A stretch of 64,000 nucleotides of DNA from assembly GCF_030499515.1 (NCBI RefSeq), contig NZ_JASTWJ010000001.1, positions 2,522,001-2,586,000 of the forward strand, in the 5' to 3' direction. The position numbers and the translations under genes were made by a program. This DNA is from Streptomyces sp. DT2A-34. Lineage in GTDB: Bacteria > Actinomycetota > Actinomycetes > Streptomycetales > Streptomycetaceae. Of the stretch, positions 60,903-64,000 are shown piece after piece. The notes beneath the pieces are model-generated. The model was not told the origin of the DNA and searched no databases. It was given only the letters and a program-made list of their open reading frames with translations. Within the stretch, counting starts at the first letter, position 1. Every line of letters starts with the position of its first letter.

Positions 60903-63740
60903 GTGACCGCACAAACGCCGCCTACGCCGCCTTTCCGTGATCAGCGACTGCCGTTCGCGAAGCGCATCGACGACCTCCTGTCGCGGCTCACGCTCGACGA
61001 GAAGATCGGATTCCTGCACCAGTTCGCCCCGGCCGTCGAGCGGCTCGGCATCGCCGCGTTCCGCACCGGCCAGGAGGCGCTGCACGGTGTGGCGTGGATG
61101 GGTCCGGCCACCGTGTTTCCCCAGGCCGTCGGCCTCGGCGCGACCTGGAACACGGATCTCGTACGACGGGTCGGCGACGCCGTCTCCAAGGAGAGCCGGG
61201 CGATGCGCGCCCGCGACGACCGTGTGGGGCTGAACGTCTGGTCGCCCACCGTCAACCTCCTGCGTCACCCCCTGTGGGGCCGCAACGAGGAGGGCTACTC
61301 GGAGGATCCGAAGCTCACCTCGGCCATCGCCACCGCCTACACCCGTGGCCTGCGCGGCGACCACCCGACGTACTGGCGCACCGCGCCCGTCCTCAAGCAC
61401 TGGCTGGCCCACAACAACGAGACGGGCCGCGACGTCACTTCCTCCTCGGTGCGCCCGCGCGTCCTGCACGAGTACGACCTGCGCGCCTTCCGCGAGACGG
61501 TCGAGGCCGGGGCGACGGCCGGGGTGATGCCGGCGTACAACCTGGTCAACGGCCGCCCCAACCACGTCTCGCCGTATCTGCGCGAGCACCTGCGGGCCTG
61601 GACCGACGAGGACCTGCTGGTCTGCTCGGACGCGGGCGCGCCGTCCAACCTGGTCGACTCCGAGCACTACTTCGACACCCACGAGGAGGCCACGGCCGCC
61701 GCGATCCTCGCCGGCGTCGACAGCTTCACCGACCACGGCACCGACGGCTCGAAGATCACCGCACGGGTCCGCGGAGCCCTCGACAAGGGCCTGCTGGCGG
61801 AGTCGGACATCGACACGGCGGTCCGCCGCCAGCTCTCGGTCCGCTTCCGCCTCGGCGAGTTCGACCCGGAGTACGACCCGCACGCGCTCACCAGGGACTT
61901 CGACACCCCGGCCCACCGCGCGCTCGCCCAGGAGGCCGCCGAGCAGTCGGTCGTCCTGCTCAAGAACAGCGGCGGCCTGCTGCCGCTCGCCCCGGACACC
62001 CGGCTCGCCGTGGTCGGCCTGCTCGCCGACGAGTGCAAGCTCGACTGGTACAGCGGCACGCTCATCCACCGCTCCACCCCGCTGGAGGGCGTGTACGAGC
62101 GGTTCGGCGCGGAGCGGGTGGAGTTCGCGGAGGGCGTCGACCGCATCCTGCTGAAGACCTCGGCCGGAACCTTCCTGCACGTCCCCGAGGCGGACGCCGA
62201 CGACGAGGTGCGCGGCGCCGAGGGCGCCCTCGACCCGGCCCTGCTCGCCGGCCGCACCGACCTGCCGCCGCTCACCACCGACCCGACCGGCACCGAGTTC
62301 GCGCTCGTCGACTGGGGCCAGGACGTGCTGACCCTGCGCGCCCCCGACGGCCGCTACCTCTCGGTCGCCGAGGACGGCCGGGTCCGCGCCTCCGCCGACC
62401 AGCCCGGAGGCTGGGTCGTCCAGGAGACATTCCGCCTGGAACCCCATGAGAACGGACACCTCCTCCGGCATCTCGGCACGGGTCGCCACGTCTCAGTCGC
62501 CGCCGACGGCGTGCGGGTTGCCGAAGCGAATCCGGAAATCTTCGAGATCATCGTCGTCGAAAGCGGCGAGGACGCAGTGACCAGGGTCACCTCGCAGGCG
62601 GACGTGGTCCTGGTGGTCGCGGGCAACGACCCGCACATCAACGGCCGCGAGACCGAGGACCGTACGACGCTCGCCCTCCCCGCCCACCAGGAGCGCCTGC
62701 TGCGCGCCGCCCGCGCGGCCAACCCGAACACGGTGCTGGCGCTGGTGTCGGCGTACCCCTACGCCGTCGACCCGGCCGCCCTCCCGGCGATCCTCTGGAT
62801 GTCCCACGGCGGCCAGGCGGCCGGCACCGCCCTCGCCCGCGTCCTGGCCGGCGACGTCTCCCCCGCCGGCCGCCTCCCGCAGACCTGGTACGCCGACGAC
62901 GCCGACCTGCCCGACCTCCTCGACTACGACGTGATCGGCGGCCGCCAGACCTACCTGTACTTCGAGGGGACCCCGCTGTTCCCGTTCGGCCACGGCCTGT
63001 CCTACGCGACCTTCTCCTACGCCGGCCTGGAGATCCGCGTGACGGACGACACGCTGCACGTCTCCTTCACGGTCACCAACACCGGTGACGTGCCGGCCGA
63101 CGAGGTCGCCCAGCTCTACACCCGTGCCGTGGAACCGACGGTGCCGCGCCCGCGACGGGAGCTGGTGGCGCACAGCCGGGTGCGGCTGGAGCCCGGCGAG
63201 CAGACGACGCTGACCTTCGAAGTCCCCTTGTCGTCCTTCGGCTTCTGGGACGTGGCGCGGGGCGGATGGCGCCGCGAGCCGGGCCCGTACGAGATCCTGG
63301 CCGGCGCCTCCAGCGAGGACATCCGGCTGCGCACGACCGTGCTCCTGGACGGCGAGGCGCCCGCACCGCGTCCGGTCCTCCGACGCGGCCTGGACGCGGC
63401 CGACTTCGACGAGCAGAGCGGCGTGGCGATCGTCGACCGCACGAAGGCGTCGGGTGACGCGGTGACACCGGCGCAGGGCAGGTCGGGCGAACTGGTCTAC
63501 CGGGGCTGCGACTTCGAAGGCGGCGTCACGGCGGTGACGGCGACCGTGTCCGGCGACGGCGTGGTCGAGGTGTCGCTGGACGGGGGCGCGGTGCTCGCCG
63601 TACTGACGTCCCAGGCGCCGGACGGGAGCCCGTACGACTACTCGACGCAGCGCGCCGAGATCATCGCCGAGGGCGTCCGGGACGTCCACCTCAGGCTGCG
63701 CGGCCCGGTGCGGCTCGCGCACGTCGGCTTCTCCGGTTGA
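60903..63740 (+). CDS. GH3 beta-glucosidase-type enzyme with inserted fascin-like domain, intracellular
   Basis: 945 aa from GTG 60903 (AAGGGG 8 nt upstream). The (beta/alpha)8 domain has VWSPTVNLLRHPLWGRNEEGYSED and the nucleophile D243 in LVCSDAGAPSNL. The alpha/beta sandwich starts near LAQEAAEQSVVLLKNSGGLLPL. Between about residues 420 and 550 an extra beta-rich segment is inserted (LRAPDGRYLSVAEDGRVRA, a fascin-like beta-trefoil pattern). The fibronectin-III-like domain follows after FPFGHGLSYATFSY, then a C-terminal beta-sandwich, perhaps a CBM6-type module (about 820-945). There is no signal peptide. It probably cleaves glucose (or xylose) from the oligosaccharides; substrate preference is uncertain. 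Confidence 0.93.
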   Translation: MTAQTPPTPPFRDQRLPFAKRIDDLLSRLTLDEKIGFLHQFAPAVERLGIAAFRTGQEALHGVAWMGPATVFPQAVGLGATWNTDLVRRVGDAVSKESRAMRARDDRVGLNVWSPTVNLLRHPLWGRNEEGYSEDPKLTSAIATAYTRGLRGDHPTYWRTAPVLKHWLAHNNETGRDVTSSSVRPRVLHEYDLRAFRETVEAGATAGVMPAYNLVNGRPNHVSPYLREHLRAWTDEDLLVCSDAGAPSNLVDSEHYFDTHEEATAAAILAGVDSFTDHGTDGSKITARVRGALDKGLLAESDIDTAVRRQLSVRFRLGEFDPEYDPHALTRDFDTPAHRALAQEAAEQSVVLLKNSGGLLPLAPDTRLAVVGLLADECKLDWYSGTLIHRSTPLEGVYERFGAERVEFAEGVDRILLKTSAGTFLHVPEADADDEVRGAEGALDPALLAGRTDLPPLTTDPTGTEFALVDWGQDVLTLRAPDGRYLSVAEDGRVRASADQPGGWVVQETFRLEPHENGHLLRHLGTGRHVSVAADGVRVAEANPEIFEIIVVESGEDAVTRVTSQADVVLVVAGNDPHINGRETEDRTTLALPAHQERLLRAARAANPNTVLALVSAYPYAVDPAALPAILWMSHGGQAAGTALARVLAGDVSPAGRLPQTWYADDADLPDLLDYDVIGGRQTYLYFEGTPLFPFGHGLSYATFSYAGLEIRVTDDTLHVSFTVTNTGDVPADEVAQLYTRAVEPTVPRPRRELVAHSRVRLEPGEQTTLTFEVPLSSFGFWDVARGGWRREPGPYEILAGASSEDIRLRTTVLLDGEAPAPRPVLRRGLDAADFDEQSGVAIVDRTKASGDAVTPAQGRSGELVYRGCDFEGGVTAVTATVSGDGVVEVSLDGGAVLAVLTSQAPDGSPYDYSTQRAEIIAEGVRDVHLRLRGPVRLAHVGFSG

Positions 63741-63765
63741 GGGTCCGGAAGAGGCCGACGCAAAG

Positions 63766-63805
63766 AAGGGGCCCGGCACCGGAAGGCATCGGTGCCGGGC
63801 CCCTT
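63766..63805. terminator. Strong bidirectional terminator hairpin
   Basis: A perfect 16-bp stem (AAGGGGCCCGGCACCG and its complement) with an 8-nt loop lies between the GH3 stop and the convergent aldehyde dehydrogenase stop. Confidence 0.93.
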
Positions 63806-63838
63806 TCGGAAAGCCTAACTGAAAATGGATCCCATTTA

Positions 63839-64000
63839 CTAGAGAGCGAGACCGGTGAGGACCAGCACCCGCTCGTAGGTGTAGTCGTCCATCGCGAACC
63901 TCACGCCCTCACGCCCCACACCGGACTGCTTGGCACCGCCGTACGGCATCTGGTCGGCGCGGTAGGAGGGCACGTCGCCGATGACGACGCCGCCGACCTC
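63839..64000 (-). CDS. Aldehyde dehydrogenase, C-terminal end only
   Basis: The last 53 codons of a minus-strand gene enter the window at 64000 and end at TAG 63839. The residues [20 protein letters not shown] and [19 protein letters not shown] are the typical C-terminus of NAD(P)-dependent aldehyde dehydrogenases (the YGGxKxSGxGxEG pattern). The catalytic Cys and Glu lie outside. It is separated from GH3 by a terminator and is probably unrelated to the sugar locus. Confidence 0.9.
   Translation of the reverse strand, partial: EVGGVVIGDVPSYRADQMPYGGAKQSGVGREGVRFAMDDYTYERVLVLTGLAL

Overview
The window has very high G+C with strong third-position GC bias. GTG and TTG starts are frequent, neighbouring genes often overlap at ATGA, GTGA or TGATG, and the gene order rimP-nusA-ylxR-infB-DUF503-rbfA-truB...ribF is present together with proS, ispG, rseP and dxr. 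A type VII secretion locus and large secreted glycoside hydrolases complete the picture of a Streptomyces (or very close actinomycete) chromosome. No tRNA, rRNA, CRISPR array, phage or transposase was seen.

Layout. (1) 1-16163 is a type VII (ESX-like) secretion region. Reading left on the minus strand from about 10.2 kb it holds eccB, an esxB/esxA WXG100 pair, a canonical mycosin, a second WXG-type set (a 115-aa Esx-like protein and a 514-aa Gly-rich WEG protein), a second divergent mycosin, two tiny membrane proteins, another WXG-like protein, a 410-aa candidate secreted effector and a truncated membrane protein. Reading right it holds eccE, a conserved partner gene and a 1015-aa Pro/Gln-rich MinD-like ATPase resembling mycobacterial EspI. 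The core ATPase EccC and channel EccD are not in the window. The left 5-6 kb is visibly less GC-biased and looks like an accessory effector cassette. (2) 16182-28361 is the translation/ribosome-maturation block on the minus strand (rimP, nusA, ylxR, infB, DUF503, rbfA, truB), followed by a very large degenerate trypsin-like plus P-loop NTPase protein and ribF. (3) 28619-30612 carries a lipoprotein, a DUF4439 ferritin-like protein and an aminoglycoside-phosphotransferase-like protein that lacks catalytic residues. (4) 30628-34004 is a compact five-gene redox operon with translational coupling: a Ser-rich membrane-anchored protein, ApbE flavin transferase, a ferric-reductase-type membrane cytochrome, a NuoF-like flavoprotein (frameshifted here) and a ferredoxin. 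(5) 34135-43657 is housekeeping: proS, two GNAT acetyltransferases, ispG, rseP and dxr (two MEP isoprenoid enzymes flanking a site-2 protease), and an acyl-CoA dehydrogenase. (6) 43768-63740 is a large xyloglucan-utilisation locus: two secreted GH12 endoglucanases, a LacI regulator, GH31 alpha-xylosidase, GH95 alpha-fucosidase, GH42 beta-galactosidase, secreted GH74 xyloglucanase, an ABC sugar importer and a GH3 beta-glucosidase. An unrelated sulfotransferase gene lies inside it. The window ends in the 3' end of an aldehyde dehydrogenase gene.

How the parts work together. In the xyloglucan locus, GH74 and GH12 enzymes would cut the polymer outside the cell. The lipoprotein-fed ABC importer would take up oligosaccharides. 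Intracellular GH95, GH42, GH31 and GH3 would remove fucose, galactose, xylose and glucose in turn. Four near-identical palindromes (core CGAAGCGCTTCG or GAAGCGCTTC) sit in the two divergent promoter regions, and the LacI protein at 44950 is the obvious candidate to bind them. The redox operon would move electrons from NAD(P)H via NuoF-like and ferredoxin proteins through a membrane haem protein to an outer-face flavin carrier. The last gene product before ApbE ends in DSASGAS, which resembles the ApbE flavinylation motif; this is the most unusual inference in the window.
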